A stretch of DNA of 64,000 nt from Dehalococcoidia bacterium (lineage in GTDB: Bacteria; Chloroflexota; Dehalococcoidia; Lucifugimonadales; Lucifugimonadaceae). The first letter of the stretch is position 1. Each line of letters starts with the position of its first letter. The position numbers were made by a program, and so were the translations under genes. The stretch lies in the NCBI GenBank assembly GCA_022819585.1, contig JAJEGY010000009.1, positions 186,001 to 250,000 on the forward strand, in the 5' to 3' direction. This document shows positions 44,430 to 53,307 of the stretch, one piece after another. A model generated the notes under the pieces. That model saw only the letters and a list, made by a program, of their open reading frames with translations. It had not been told where the DNA came from and searched no databases.

Positions 44430-45571
44430 GGGATGTTCCTCAACACTCGTTCGGCGAGAACGCGTTGGGTGTAATCGGGGCTGATGAATTTCCATGTTAT
44501 CTGCCCTTGCGGGTTGATCACGAAGACGGACGGTACGGCGAGATTACCGCTGTAAACGTCGTAGGCCCTCATAACGGAGGAATCACCCGCCGTGTAGAGC
44601 ACGGGAAATGTTATGCCGACCCGACTGGCGATGTTATCGGCACCTGTCAGATCGTCGACGCTGATGGCCAGAATTTCGGCGTTCTTGGCTTTGAACTCGT
44701 CGTATTTTCGTTGCAGATCACCTAGCTGCGCGCGGCAGTACGGTCACCAGAATCCACGGTAGAAGACGAGAACGACCGATTTTTCATCTCGGAATTGGGA
44801 TAGTGAGTAGCTTCCGCTGGTTGTGATGGAAGGTAGGAAGAAGTCGGGAGCGGTGGGGCCGGACGCGATGGGTTCCGGGGTTAGGGTATCGGTGGGGACT
44901 GGTGTGGGTGTGTCGGTAGGAAGCGGAGTCGGGGTTTCTGTTGGGACTGGTGTTGGCGTGTCTGTAGGGATTGGCGTGGGCGTGTTTGTGGGAACTGGTG
45001 TCGGAGTAAGAGTCGGTTCGGATGTTGGCGTGTCTGTGGGGACTGGTGTTAGCGTGAGGGTCGGTGTTGGTTCGTCGTCTGCCGCGGGTTCAGTTGCGAT
45101 TGGTTCCGCGGTAGCGGTAGGCGGTACCGGGGTGTTTGTGGGAGGCACCTGAGTCGCGGTAGGTGGCACTGGTGTATCGGTAGGTGGAACTGGAGTGTCT
45201 GTGGGCGCGATTGTGGCGGTTGGATCGGGTTGTGGCGTGTCCGTCGGAGGTACTGGTGTATCAGTTGGCGGGACGGGCGTTTCGGTTGGTGGTATCGGGG
45301 TGTCGGTGGGTGCTGGTCGAGGAGTTTGTGTGGGTTCGGGTTCGGCTGCCTTGACTTCTGGTTGAGGAGTCGCGGTAGGCTCGGGTGATGCGGTTGCGGT
45401 GGGTTCAGGGACTGCGGTTACAGTTGGTGCCGGTCCAACTTTGGGTAACGGCGTTGCAGTTGGTTGTTCGGCTTCGCACGCGAAGACGAAAAGCATCGCC
45501 GACAACGCGGTGATCGCGATGCCAGCGATGGGTTTGGCTAGAAGGCTGAAGGTCTGTGTCTTCGAGAGCAC
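44426..45571 (-). CDS. Peroxiredoxin-like lipoprotein with long Thr/Pro linker, selenoprotein (first gene of operon)
   Basis: A 381-residue protein. A lipoprotein signal ([15 protein letters not shown]) is followed by about 190 residues of Thr/Pro/Val repeats (VPPTDTP, TPTPVPT). The catalytic domain then reads [13 protein letters not shown] at 44746-44744 (residue 276), then [17 protein letters not shown]. The site is U-P-Y-C, exactly where cysteine homologues have CPYC. The C-terminus has [18 protein letters not shown] start. The linker probably holds the domain away from the membrane through the cell wall. The final stop is an ordinary TGA overlapping the next ATG, so UGA is not generally recoded. 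Confidence 0.84.
44714..44743 (-). promoter_or_regulatory. SECIS element of selenoprotein 1
   Basis: GCAGCT-AGGTG-ATCTGC at the same offset as the other two. The stem has GCAG/CTGC, one C-T mismatch, a T-A pair, and the loop AGGTG. The fourth pair is G-C instead of A-T, a compensatory change. Confidence 0.7.
44860..45420. repeat. Minisatellite-like Thr/Pro repeat in selenoprotein 1
   Basis: Imperfect 18-24 base units encode PVPTDTPTP and PPTDTPV repeats. The number of units is likely to vary between strains and to be difficult to assemble. Confidence 0.75.
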
Positions 45572-45598
45572 GATGGAGGATCGCTCCCGATAAGGAGT

Positions 45599-46699
45599 TT
45601 ACGCCGTCATCTCTTTGAGAGTGGCTTCGGCGGCGGATAGGGCTTCGTCGATGTGGTCTATTTCGACCCATCCCATATGACCTATACGAAAGATCTTGCC
45701 GGTGAGTTCTCCTTGGCCACCGCCTAGGACGACGTTGTAGTCGGCCGTGACTTTTCCAACGAAGAGTTTTCCGTCGAGTCCTTCGGGAAGTCTGATGGCG
45801 GTTACGGTGTCGGATGCGATGCGTCTTTCGGGGAGGACTTCGAGGCCGAGTTTTTCGGCGCCGTTTCGGGTGTGCTCGGCTACGGAGTGGTGCCGGTCGA
45901 AGACGTTTTCGATGCCCTCATCGACCATTGATTGGAGGCCGAGATCGAGGGCGAACATAGCGGGTTCGCAGGGGGTGAACGGTGGTTGTCCGATCTGCAG
46001 GAAGTCCTCGTACTGCTGCATGTCGAAGTAGTAGCGCGGGGTCGTGCATGTCTCGTATGCTTGCCATGCTTTCTGGCTGAATGCGACCATGGAGATGCCG
46101 GGAGGTGCGACCCATGATTTCTGGGCAGCGGTAGCGAGGACGTCGATGCCCCATGCGTCGACTGCGATGGGCATACCGCCTGCGGATGAGACGGCGTCGA
46201 CGAGGATGAGGGCGTCGGATTCTTCGTGGATGGTCTTGCAGATTTCTTCGAGGGGGTTTGATACGCCGCTGGAGGACTCGTTATGAGTGAGGATTACGGC
46301 TTTGTAGTTGGGTTCGGCGCGGAGGGCGTCTCGGAGGGCGTCGATGTCGCAGGCTTCGCCCAAGGGGAATTCGAGCTTGGTGACGTCGGCATTTACGGCT
46401 TCGGCGATTTCGGCGAATCGGATGCCGAAGAATCCGATGATGATTGCGAGGACTTTGTCGCCCGGGGAGATGGTGTTGAAGACGCCGGTCTCCATCGCTC
46501 CGGTGCCGGAGGATGTGATGAAGTAGACGTCGTTTTTGGTCATGAGGACGGTTCGGAGGTTGTCGCTCATACGCTCGAGCATGTCGGCGTATTCGGGGCC
46601 GCGGTGGTTGATCATCTGGCGTGCGGCGGCTTGGAGGGCCTCTTCGGGTAGGGGTACGGGGCCTGGGATACGGAGGTTTGGCTCGGTTGATGTGGTCAT
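45599..46699 (-). CDS. Class V aminotransferase (serine-pyruvate/alanine-glyoxylate type)
   Basis: A 366-residue PLP enzyme. It begins NLRIPGPVPLPEEAL, has ITSSGTGAMETG for phosphate binding, LVDAVSSAGGMPIAVDAWG with the ring-stacking Asp, and the PLP lysine in AAQKSWVAPPGISMV. These features fit alanine-glyoxylate or serine-glyoxylate aminotransferases that make glycine or hydroxypyruvate. ATG start. It lies 27 bases upstream of the selenoprotein operon, possibly co-transcribed. Confidence 0.88.
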   Translation of the reverse strand: MTTSTEPNLRIPGPVPLPEEALQAAARQMINHRGPEYADMLERMSDNLRTVLMTKNDVYFITSSGTGAMETGVFNTISPGDKVLAIIIGFFGIRFAEIAEAVNADVTKLEFPLGEACDIDALRDALRAEPNYKAVILTHNESSSGVSNPLEEICKTIHEESDALILVDAVSSAGGMPIAVDAWGIDVLATAAQKSWVAPPGISMVAFSQKAWQAYETCTTPRYYFDMQQYEDFLQIGQPPFTPCEPAMFALDLGLQSMVDEGIENVFDRHHSVAEHTRNGAEKLGLEVLPERRIASDTVTAIRLPEGLDGKLFVGKVTADYNVVLGGGQGELTGKIFRIGHMGWVEIDHIDEALSAAEATLKEMTA

Positions 46700-46766
46700 T
46701 TTTCTCGCGGGTTGTTGATGTTGGTTGTGAGTTTGGGGGTTGGTTTAATTTTAGATTGGGGTTGGT

Positions 46767-48074
46767 TTAGAGGACGCGGATCATACGTCGCTCGCGACGT
46801 CCCCTACTAAGGACGATCCTTTTCCCCGGCAGTAGGTCGCGAACGGACAACAACCTAGTAGCATCCTCGACGCGCACGCCATTCAAGTACATTCCCCCGT
46901 GACGTGCAATTCGCCTAGCGTCGCTCAAAGACCTCGCTATACCTGTGTTAACAGCCAACTTTTCGATGCTTAAATTGCGGGTTTCGATTTCGGCCCTAGA
47001 CACCGTAAGAACCGGAGAGTCGAGGAAAACATCTTCCAAATCTTTCTCCGCAATTTCGTTGAATTCGTTCCTGAATAAAGCGCGAGTTAATGTTTCGGCC
47101 CGTTTTAGCTCGCTTTCGCCATGGATCATTTTGGTTATTTCCCTGGCAAGCAGTCGTTGAGGGCGTCGCATCGCGGGACGATGCTCTACGTCATATTCGA
47201 GGGCTTGAACCTCTTCACGGCCAAGCCACGTAAATAGCTTGATGTAACGGATCACATCTGCGTCGTCGGTGTTGAAGAAGAACTGGTATAGGCGGTAGGG
47301 GGAGAATTTGTTTGGATCGAGGGCGGGTGCGCCGCCGATGGATTTGCCGAGTTTGTCGCCTTTGGAGTCGGTGATTAGAGGAAAGACGATGCCGTGGGCT
47401 AAGGACTGGCCGTTGGGGGCGTTGCCGTGTTTGCGGCGGATGAGATCGATGCCGTCGAGGATGTTGCCCCACTGGTCGGTTCCGCCGGACTGGAAGTTGC
47501 AGTTTTCCTGTTCGTAGAGGACGAGGTAGTCGTATGCCTGGAGGAGAGCGTATGAGAACTCGGTGTATGAGATGCCTTCGCCTTCGCGCTCCATGCGGGA
47601 GCGGACCGAGTCTCGGCGGATCATGGTGTTTACGGTGAAGTTTTTGCCGATGTCTCGGAGGAAGTCGAGGTAGTTGATTTTTCGTAGCCAATCGGCGTTG
47701 TTGATGAGTTGGGCGGGGTTGGCTTTGGCGTCGAAGTCTAGGAATTGTTCGAGCTGGACGCGGATTTTCTCGCCGTTGGCGTCGATGTCTTCGATAGAGA
47801 GGAGGGACCTTTCGTCGGTTCTTCCGCTGGGGTCTCCGATCATTCCGGTGCCGCCGCCGAGGATTGCTATGGGAGTGTGGCCGTATCGCTGGAGACGGGC
47901 GAGGCACATGAGGGGCAGGAGGTTGCCGATGTGGAGGGAATCGGAGGTGGGGTCGAAGCCGTTGTAGCAGGTGATCTTGTCGTTGATGAGGAGGTCTTCG
48001 GCGCCGGGGGTCGAGTCGGCAAGAGCTCCTCGCCATTTGAGGTCTTCGACGATGTTGGTTAGTTGCTGGGGCAT
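46767..48074 (-). CDS. tyrS: Tyrosyl-tRNA synthetase
   Basis: Charges tRNA-Tyr. The class I motifs are visible: GFDPTSDSLHIGNLLPL (HIGH-type) and GDKLGKSIGGAP (KMSKS-type, here LGKS). GGTDQWGNI for tyrosine binding lies between, and a C-terminal S4 RNA-binding domain (IARHGGMYLNGVRVED) follows. 435 residues is usual for the TyrRS-Z/S group. ATG start. It closes the ribF-aroF/G series on the same strand. Confidence 0.97.
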   Translation of the reverse strand: MPQQLTNIVEDLKWRGALADSTPGAEDLLINDKITCYNGFDPTSDSLHIGNLLPLMCLARLQRYGHTPIAILGGGTGMIGDPSGRTDERSLLSIEDIDANGEKIRVQLEQFLDFDAKANPAQLINNADWLRKINYLDFLRDIGKNFTVNTMIRRDSVRSRMEREGEGISYTEFSYALLQAYDYLVLYEQENCNFQSGGTDQWGNILDGIDLIRRKHGNAPNGQSLAHGIVFPLITDSKGDKLGKSIGGAPALDPNKFSPYRLYQFFFNTDDADVIRYIKLFTWLGREEVQALEYDVEHRPAMRRPQRLLAREITKMIHGESELKRAETLTRALFRNEFNEIAEKDLEDVFLDSPVLTVSRAEIETRNLSIEKLAVNTGIARSLSDARRIARHGGMYLNGVRVEDATRLLSVRDLLPGKRIVLSRGRRERRMIRVL

Positions 48075-48090
48075 TTGGAGTTTTCCGGGT

Positions 48091-49038
48091 TCATTCCGGT
48101 GAAGGGAGGTCGGCGAAGATCTGGTCGATCTTGGCGACGTCGCTCTGGATGGCTTGGTTGAGTTGGTCGACGTTGTCGAACTCTTTGTCAGGGCGTATGA
48201 ATTCGATGAATTCGACGCTCATTTCGTGTCCGTAAAGGTCTTCGTCGAAGTCGCTGATGTGGACCTCGAATGTGCCGAGGTTTCCGCCGAGGGTCGGGTT
48301 GTCTCCGAAGTATGTTGCGGAGGGCAGGATTCGGCCATCGGGGAGCTTGGCCCATGTGGCGTAGATGCCTTTTGCGGGCATGACGAGTTGCCTCGACCAT
48401 TGAAGATTGGCGGTCGGTACTCCCATCTCGCGTGCTACTGCGAAGCCGCGGTGGACGCGTCCGCCGCGTTCGTACTGACGCCCCAACATGTCGGCCGCGG
48501 ATTTGACGTCGCCGGACGCCATCGCAGAGCGGATGAGGGAGCTGGAGACGATTTTGCCGTTGCGAATCACGGGTGGGACAGTTTGGAGGTGGAAGCCGTT
48601 ACGGTTGGCGATATGGTCGATCTGGTTGACGTTTATCCGATCGTGGCCCATGATGGCGCGCTCTCCGATGATGAGGTGCGTCATGCCGAGGGAGTTCTGC
48701 AGGGTCGTCAGGAACTCATCAGCGGACATCACGCGGATTTCATCGTCGAAGTCGATCAGTTGGACGGCGTCGACGCCATGCTCTTGAATGAGCGCGGCGC
48801 GAGCGTGGGCGTCGTAGAGGTGCGGTGTCTGTTGCGACGGGTTGATGACAGAACGTGGGGGTTGGCGGAAACTAATCGCCACGCTCTTGGTGTCGTTCTG
48901 TTTCGCGGTCTCAACGAGGGTGTTGAGGAGTGCTTGGTGGCCTTTGTGAACGCCGTCGAAGGTTCCGACGGTTACACATGCGGTACCGTCGGGTTCTTCG
49001 ATGGGTGCGATCTGTTCCTGCAGCCCCAATTTCGCCAC
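48091..49038 (-). CDS. ribF: Bifunctional riboflavin kinase/FMN adenylyltransferase
   Basis: Makes FMN and FAD. The adenylyltransferase half has VTVGTFDGVHKGHQALL, and ISSSLIR-type residues appear as IVSSSLIRSAMASGDV. The kinase half shows GRVHRGFAVAREMGVPTANL, with the PTAN Mg-binding motif, and FGDNPTLGG. 315 residues is typical. The GTG at 49038 gives an N-terminus of normal length. It is 25 bases from the DAHP synthase stop on the same strand. Confidence 0.95.
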   Translation of the reverse strand: MAKLGLQEQIAPIEEPDGTACVTVGTFDGVHKGHQALLNTLVETAKQNDTKSVAISFRQPPRSVINPSQQTPHLYDAHARAALIQEHGVDAVQLIDFDDEIRVMSADEFLTTLQNSLGMTHLIIGERAIMGHDRINVNQIDHIANRNGFHLQTVPPVIRNGKIVSSSLIRSAMASGDVKSAADMLGRQYERGGRVHRGFAVAREMGVPTANLQWSRQLVMPAKGIYATWAKLPDGRILPSATYFGDNPTLGGNLGTFEVHISDFDEDLYGHEMSVEFIEFIRPDKEFDNVDQLNQAIQSDVAKIDQIFADLPSPE

Positions 49039-49063
49039 GTCGCTTAACGTTGCCGATTGTGTG

Positions 49064-50131
49064 TCAGGCGGCGACTGCCATTCGTCCTGCGATGACGTCC
49101 GCGGCTTCGCGCAATAGCTCCTCGGTGGTTGCCCAGTCGATGCATGGGTCAGTTATAGAGACGCCGTACTTGAGGGTTGAGGCGTCGCCGTTGAGGGACT
49201 GGTTGCCGGCGTTGAGGTGGCTTTCGAGCATCAGGCCGACGATGCCGTTGTTGCCGTTGGCGCGTTGCTGTATGACGTCACGGAATGCTACGGGCTGCAG
49301 ATTGTGGTCTTTGTTGCAGTTGGCGTGTGAGCAGTCGATGACGAGGTTTGGTGCCATGCCGCTTTCGGCAAGGACTTTCTGTGCGAAGGCGACGTGTTCG
49401 GCACCGTAGTTGGGGCCGGTCGAACCGCCACGGAGGACGATGTGTGTCGCGTCGTTTCCGGAGGTCTGGACGACGGCCGCTGCACCGGCATCGTCGATGC
49501 CTAGGAATGCGTGTTGTGCCTGTGCCGCGATCATCCCATCAACGGCGAGTTGGATGGAGCCGCCGGTTCCGTTCTTGAAGCCGATTGGCATGGAGAGTCC
49601 GCTGGCGAGTTGCCGGTGGGTCTGGCTCTCGGCGGTCCGGGCACCGATGGCACCCCAGGATACGAGGTCGGAGATGTACTGCGGGGTGAATGGGTCGAGG
49701 AACTCGGTCGCGCAGGGCAGTCCGGTTTCGCAGACTTCCATGAGGAAACGGCGGGCGCGGCGCAGTCCTTCGGCCATGTTGCAGGAGCCGTCGAGGTTGG
49801 GATCGTTGATGAGGCCTTTCCATCCGACGGTTGTGCGTGGCTTTTCGAAGTAGACGCGCATGACGACCATTACGGTGTCGCGGAGTTCGTCGGCGAGCGC
49901 GGTGAGGCGTTCGGCGTATTCTCGTCCTGCTACTTCGTCGTGTATGGAGCAGGGGCCGGTGATGACGAGAAGGCGGTCATCGTCGCCGTTGACGATGTCG
50001 GTGATCTCTCGCCGGGATCGGACCACTAGATCCTCGACCTCTTTCGAGATCGGTATCTCGGCGAGGTATTCGGATGGAGGGTCTAGTGGGCTGATAGATG
50101 CCACGTTGAGGTTTTTGATTCGCGAGGCCAT
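49064..50131 (-). CDS. DAHP synthase, class I (AroF/G/H type)
   Basis: First step of the shikimate pathway: phosphoenolpyruvate plus erythrose-4-phosphate. It has LLVITGPCSIHD, MRVYFEKPRTTVGWKGLINDP, the RTAESQTHRQLASGLSMPIGFKNGT core, and IVLRGGSTGPNY. 355 residues matches the AroF/G/H subtype. Whether it is inhibited by Phe, Tyr or Trp cannot be told from the sequence. The chorismate mutase and trpA upstream, and tyrS downstream, place it in an aromatic amino acid block. Confidence 0.95.
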   Translation of the reverse strand: MASRIKNLNVASISPLDPPSEYLAEIPISKEVEDLVVRSRREITDIVNGDDDRLLVITGPCSIHDEVAGREYAERLTALADELRDTVMVVMRVYFEKPRTTVGWKGLINDPNLDGSCNMAEGLRRARRFLMEVCETGLPCATEFLDPFTPQYISDLVSWGAIGARTAESQTHRQLASGLSMPIGFKNGTGGSIQLAVDGMIAAQAQHAFLGIDDAGAAAVVQTSGNDATHIVLRGGSTGPNYGAEHVAFAQKVLAESGMAPNLVIDCSHANCNKDHNLQPVAFRDVIQQRANGNNGIVGLMLESHLNAGNQSLNGDASTLKYGVSITDPCIDWATTEELLREAADVIAGRMAVAA

Positions 50132-50448
50132 GTTTCATTTTCTCCGATTCAGGTGATTGTGTTTCTGATTGTGTTTTTGGGTTTTGGCGGTTGGGTGTTT
50201 ACTTTGATTTGGACGCGCGAGTTCCCCTAGGCACTAGGTTTGGGTTTGAGGTAGCACCGCGCAGGTTGCTATCGTTCAATCTCGACGTCGCGCGGGCATT
50301 GTGCCTTTGCTTCTATGCGCGGCGCCGGCGAGTATAGAACCAGCGAGTAAAGTAGCTGGGATACGTGAAGTAAGTGGTCGTGTTTTGAGCTTCGATGCGC
50401 GTTGACAGACCGCAGCTGAGAGGTGCGGTCTTTGAGGAATCTTGATGT
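50132..50448. other. Intergenic region between aroH and DAHP synthase
   Basis: A 317-base gap. A hairpin GACCGC...GCGGTC (50408-50430) follows the aroH stop and could end transcription in either direction. The GT-rich half near 50150-50215 has no clear motif. A weak T-box-like string on the plus strand was examined and rejected. A leader controlling the DAHP synthase is possible but not demonstrated. Confidence 0.45.
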
Positions 50449-50823
50449 CTACTGGGCATCTGTGATGTCGGCTCGTAGGACGACTGCATCTCTCAAGTAT
50501 ATGTGTCGGATGTCTTCCTGGGATTTGTCGGTGTTCAACAGGAGCATTATCCGGATGCATTTGGGCATGGAGCCGGGCCTGTTGACCTCGATGGCATTGA
50601 TGAGAGGGACAAGGTTCCATCCGAGGCGTTCTCGTGCGGCGACGGCTGGGAATTCGGCGTTGAGGTCTTTGGTGAGGGTGAAGAAGACGGCGGCGATGTC
50701 CTCGGAGCGCATGTCGTTTGCTGCGATCATCTTGTTGAGGAGTTCTTCTGTGGCGTCCATAATCTCGTTGCGAGAGTTTTCGGGGACGGTGGTGGCGCCT
50801 CTGACGCCGCGTACTGCAGTCAT
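50449..50823 (-). CDS. aroH: Monofunctional chorismate mutase, AroH type
   Basis: Converts chorismate to prephenate. The 124-residue product matches the AroH fold: VRGVRGATTVPENSRNEI, LLNKMIAANDM, VFFTLTKDLNAEFPAVAARE, NAIEVNRPGSMPKCIRIMLLLNT, and HIYLRDAVVLR. Catalytic Arg and Glu residues lie within these segments. I begin at the ATG at 50823; a longer open frame upstream is low-complexity and overlaps trpA antiparallel-free space only as a tail. Confidence 0.93.
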   Translation of the reverse strand: MTAVRGVRGATTVPENSRNEIMDATEELLNKMIAANDMRSEDIAAVFFTLTKDLNAEFPAVAARERLGWNLVPLINAIEVNRPGSMPKCIRIMLLLNTDKSQEDIRHIYLRDAVVLRADITDAQ

Positions 50824-50869
50824 GATGGAATTTGGTGAGGGATTGGGATGGATGGGTATCGGAGTGATT

Positions 50870-51658
50870 TTACTTCCGAAGCGATTGGAGGAATTTGGCG
50901 GCGTTCGCCGGGGCGTTGGCGGAGATGTCCGCTTGGATGTGGTTGATGAGTGCGCTACCGATGACGGCACCATCGGCGAAATCTCCGACGGATTGGACGT
51001 GTTCAGCGTTTGAGATGCCGAATCCTACCGCTATAGGCAGTTCAGTGTGGTTGCGGACACGTGCGACGAGGGCCTCGACCTGTCTGGACATGGCGGATCG
51101 TGCACCAGTTACTCCCAACAGGGAGACGCAGTAGACGAACCCAGACGCGTGTTTGCAGGCTTGTGCGATGGTCTCGTCGGTGGATGTTAGGGCGAGGAGG
51201 GGTACGAGAGAGATGTTTGCTTTTTCGCAGGCTTGGATCAGGGGTCCGGCTTCGGCGGCGGGCAGGTCGGCGGCGATGATGCCGTCGACTCCGGCGTCTC
51301 GGGTGCGGGCGCAGAACTCGTCTAGGCCGAACTGGAGCATGGGATTGTAGTAACCCATGAAAACGAGGGGAGTTTCGATGCCGCGTTTGCGGATCTCGGC
51401 GGCGTTCTGGAAGCAGGCTTCGGGGGTGATGCCGTTTTGGAGGGCTTGGAAGCTGGATTTCTGTATGACTGGGCCTTCGGCGAGGGGGTCGCTGAAGGGC
51501 ATGCCGAGTTCGATGGCGTCGGCCCCGGCGTCAGCCAGGGCTTGGACGACATCAGGTGTGCTGTCGACCTGCGGATGACCGATGGTGACGAAGGGCACGA
51601 TCGCGGTTCGACCATCGGAGTTGGCTCGGTTGAATGCGTCTTGGATCGGATTGGACAT
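50870..51658 (-). CDS. trpA: Tryptophan synthase alpha chain
   Basis: Cleaves indole-3-glycerol phosphate. It shows IVPFVTIGHP, DAIELGMPFSDPLAEGPVIQ with the catalytic Glu, YYNPM, GIIAADLPAAEA with the second catalytic acid, and LLGVTGAR. 262 residues is standard. The ATG at 51658 is clear. No trpB lies upstream, where it is usually found; a membrane protease gene lies there instead. aroH follows. Confidence 0.96.
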   Translation of the reverse strand: MSNPIQDAFNRANSDGRTAIVPFVTIGHPQVDSTPDVVQALADAGADAIELGMPFSDPLAEGPVIQKSSFQALQNGITPEACFQNAAEIRKRGIETPLVFMGYYNPMLQFGLDEFCARTRDAGVDGIIAADLPAAEAGPLIQACEKANISLVPLLALTSTDETIAQACKHASGFVYCVSLLGVTGARSAMSRQVEALVARVRNHTELPIAVGFGISNAEHVQSVGDFADGAVIGSALINHIQADISANAPANAAKFLQSLRK

Positions 51659-51694
51659 CTCAACGTTTCACAATCTAACAATGTTATTCGTCGC

Positions 51695-52624
51695 TCAGAT
51701 CGACAGAGAAACCGACTGCAAGGTCACCAACGCGTTGTTCAGAGAGTGCATCAACACTCCGGGCCAGATCGACCGTGTGGCCATAGCCGCTGTGCCGAAT
51801 ATAGTTCCGAGGCAGAAGATGTATATGACTTGGTTCATTGAGAAGTAGCTCGGATCGATGTGGAACAGCGCGAAGACCGCCGCGGAGATGAATACCGCAA
51901 TGACAGCGTGTGTGGCGTTGGCCAGAAAGGTGATGATCATTCCGCGGAAGAAGATCTCCTCAACTATGGGAACGAGGATCGCGAGGTAGATGATCGTGGC
52001 GAATACATTGTTGTCGAACGCGTTGTTGAGTCCAATGATGGGATCGGGGGCGTTGGGATGAGTTACGGGGTTGAAGGGGGTAAATGGCCATGCGACAGCG
52101 AGCGCCACCGAGGCTGCTGAAGGCAAGACGAATGCTATGAACTTGCGTCGTTCTGGCAGGAATATGCGGAGTTGTTCGAGGAGAGGTTTTGAAGTTGAGG
52201 ATGCGTATGTCACCGCGGTTGCGATCAACGCTGCGGAGCCGACGGCAGCAGCAGCAATGCCTCTAATCGCGGTCTGAGTTTCAATTCGGTCGCTCAGGGG
52301 GGCGAAAAGGATGGCCGAGGTGAGGATGACAGAACCGGCCGCCACGTAGATGACGAGATACCGGCTAGCGGAGGTTCTTGCGAGGAATATCGAGATGCCG
52401 ATCGCCGTCGCAACGAAGAGACAACCTATGACGAATGACGTTAGGGTCGGGGCTTCGTTCTGGAATCCGACGGGATATTCGCGGAATATCTGTGACAGCC
52501 AGACGTCAAGGCAGACCCACGTGACGACTGCGCCGACGGCAAGGACGATGTATCGAAGTCGAGGTCTATCGGTTAAGAAGCCCGAAGGTTGGGTTTCTGG
52601 AACGGTGTCACTGCCATGTGACAT
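51695..52624 (-). CDS. CPBP-family intramembrane metalloprotease
   Basis: A 309-residue, roughly 8-helix membrane protein. The active-site motifs are VPIVEEIFFRGMI (EExxxR), VFALFHID and LMHSLNNA near the C-terminus. Relatives process prenylated proteins or bacteriocins, or give immunity; the target here is unknown. ATG start. The MBL gene stop overlaps its start by 17 bases, so translation is coupled. Confidence 0.88.
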   Translation of the reverse strand: MSHGSDTVPETQPSGFLTDRPRLRYIVLAVGAVVTWVCLDVWLSQIFREYPVGFQNEAPTLTSFVIGCLFVATAIGISIFLARTSASRYLVIYVAAGSVILTSAILFAPLSDRIETQTAIRGIAAAAVGSAALIATAVTYASSTSKPLLEQLRIFLPERRKFIAFVLPSAASVALAVAWPFTPFNPVTHPNAPDPIIGLNNAFDNNVFATIIYLAILVPIVEEIFFRGMIITFLANATHAVIAVFISAAVFALFHIDPSYFSMNQVIYIFCLGTIFGTAAMATRSIWPGVLMHSLNNALVTLQSVSLSI

Positions 52625-53273
52625 CGCCGAACAGTCCGGCTTCTCTTGGTTTGGATGCGAATACTGCGTATTCTGCCGCTGATGCTTCTATGGTTGTGAA
52701 GTCTCCGTGGCCGGGCATGACGACGGTGTTGGCGGGAAGTGTGAGGAGCCGGTTGGGTATGCTTTCGACGATCTGATTGAATGCCTCGGGGCTGCCGGTC
52801 TTGCCGGGACCGCCTGGGAAGAGGGTGTCGCCGGTGAAGACGTGGGGGGCAGAGCCGGGTGTGTCGCCGGGTAGGAGGTAGCAAGTGGAGCCGGGAGTGT
52901 GGCCGGGTGTTTCGATGCAGCGGATAGCGATCTCGCCGACTTGGAGAATGTTGTCCTGGGAGACGTCGATGGGGTCGCGGTAGCCGTCTTTATCGGCGAC
53001 GGCATCTGCGTCATTTGCGCCGATGCCGACTGGGGATTGGAATTGGTCGGTGACTACGTCGAAACCCTCGAGATGATCCCAGTGGTTGTGGGTGATGAGG
53101 ATGGCGTTTACGTCGGTTTCCCCTGCGGCGGCGATCAGTTCGTCAGGTTGATCGGGAGTGTCGATGATGACGCTTTTGTTTGAGGACTTGCAGGTGATCA
53201 GGTAAGCGTTGTTGTAGAAGCCTGAAACCCATCGCTGGATGGTCCAAAGTTCGCCTTGGTATTCGATAGCCAT
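52608..53273 (-). CDS. Metallo-beta-lactamase-fold hydrolase
   Basis: A 221-residue MBL hydrolase with the zinc motif THNHWDHLEG (HxHxDH), the downstream ETPGHTPGS, GDTLFPGGPGK, and PGHGDFTT. The layout is close to glyoxalase II-like enzymes. It would hydrolyse a thioester or lactone in the cytoplasm. ATG start. Confidence 0.87.
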   Translation of the reverse strand: MAIEYQGELWTIQRWVSGFYNNAYLITCKSSNKSVIIDTPDQPDELIAAAGETDVNAILITHNHWDHLEGFDVVTDQFQSPVGIGANDADAVADKDGYRDPIDVSQDNILQVGEIAIRCIETPGHTPGSTCYLLPGDTPGSAPHVFTGDTLFPGGPGKTGSPEAFNQIVESIPNRLLTLPANTVVMPGHGDFTTIEASAAEYAVFASKPREAGLFGDVTWQ

Positions 53274-53307
53274 ATCGAGATCGATTGTAGTTAATCTCGA
53301 TATCTCG

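Noticed and set aside
43563-44746. TGA codons of the peroxiredoxin genes as ordinary nonsense mutations or sequencing errors
   Set aside because: Three at the same catalytic codon, each with a hairpin at the same offset, make this improbable.
48154-49047. 297-codon frame on the plus strand across ribF
   Set aside because: Antisense to a clear ribF; Val/Asp/Glu-rich composition typical of a shadow frame.
50240-50262. T-box-like string GAGGTAGCACCGCG on the plus strand
   Set aside because: No gene on that strand follows for more than 3 kb, and no stem I or terminator pair was found.
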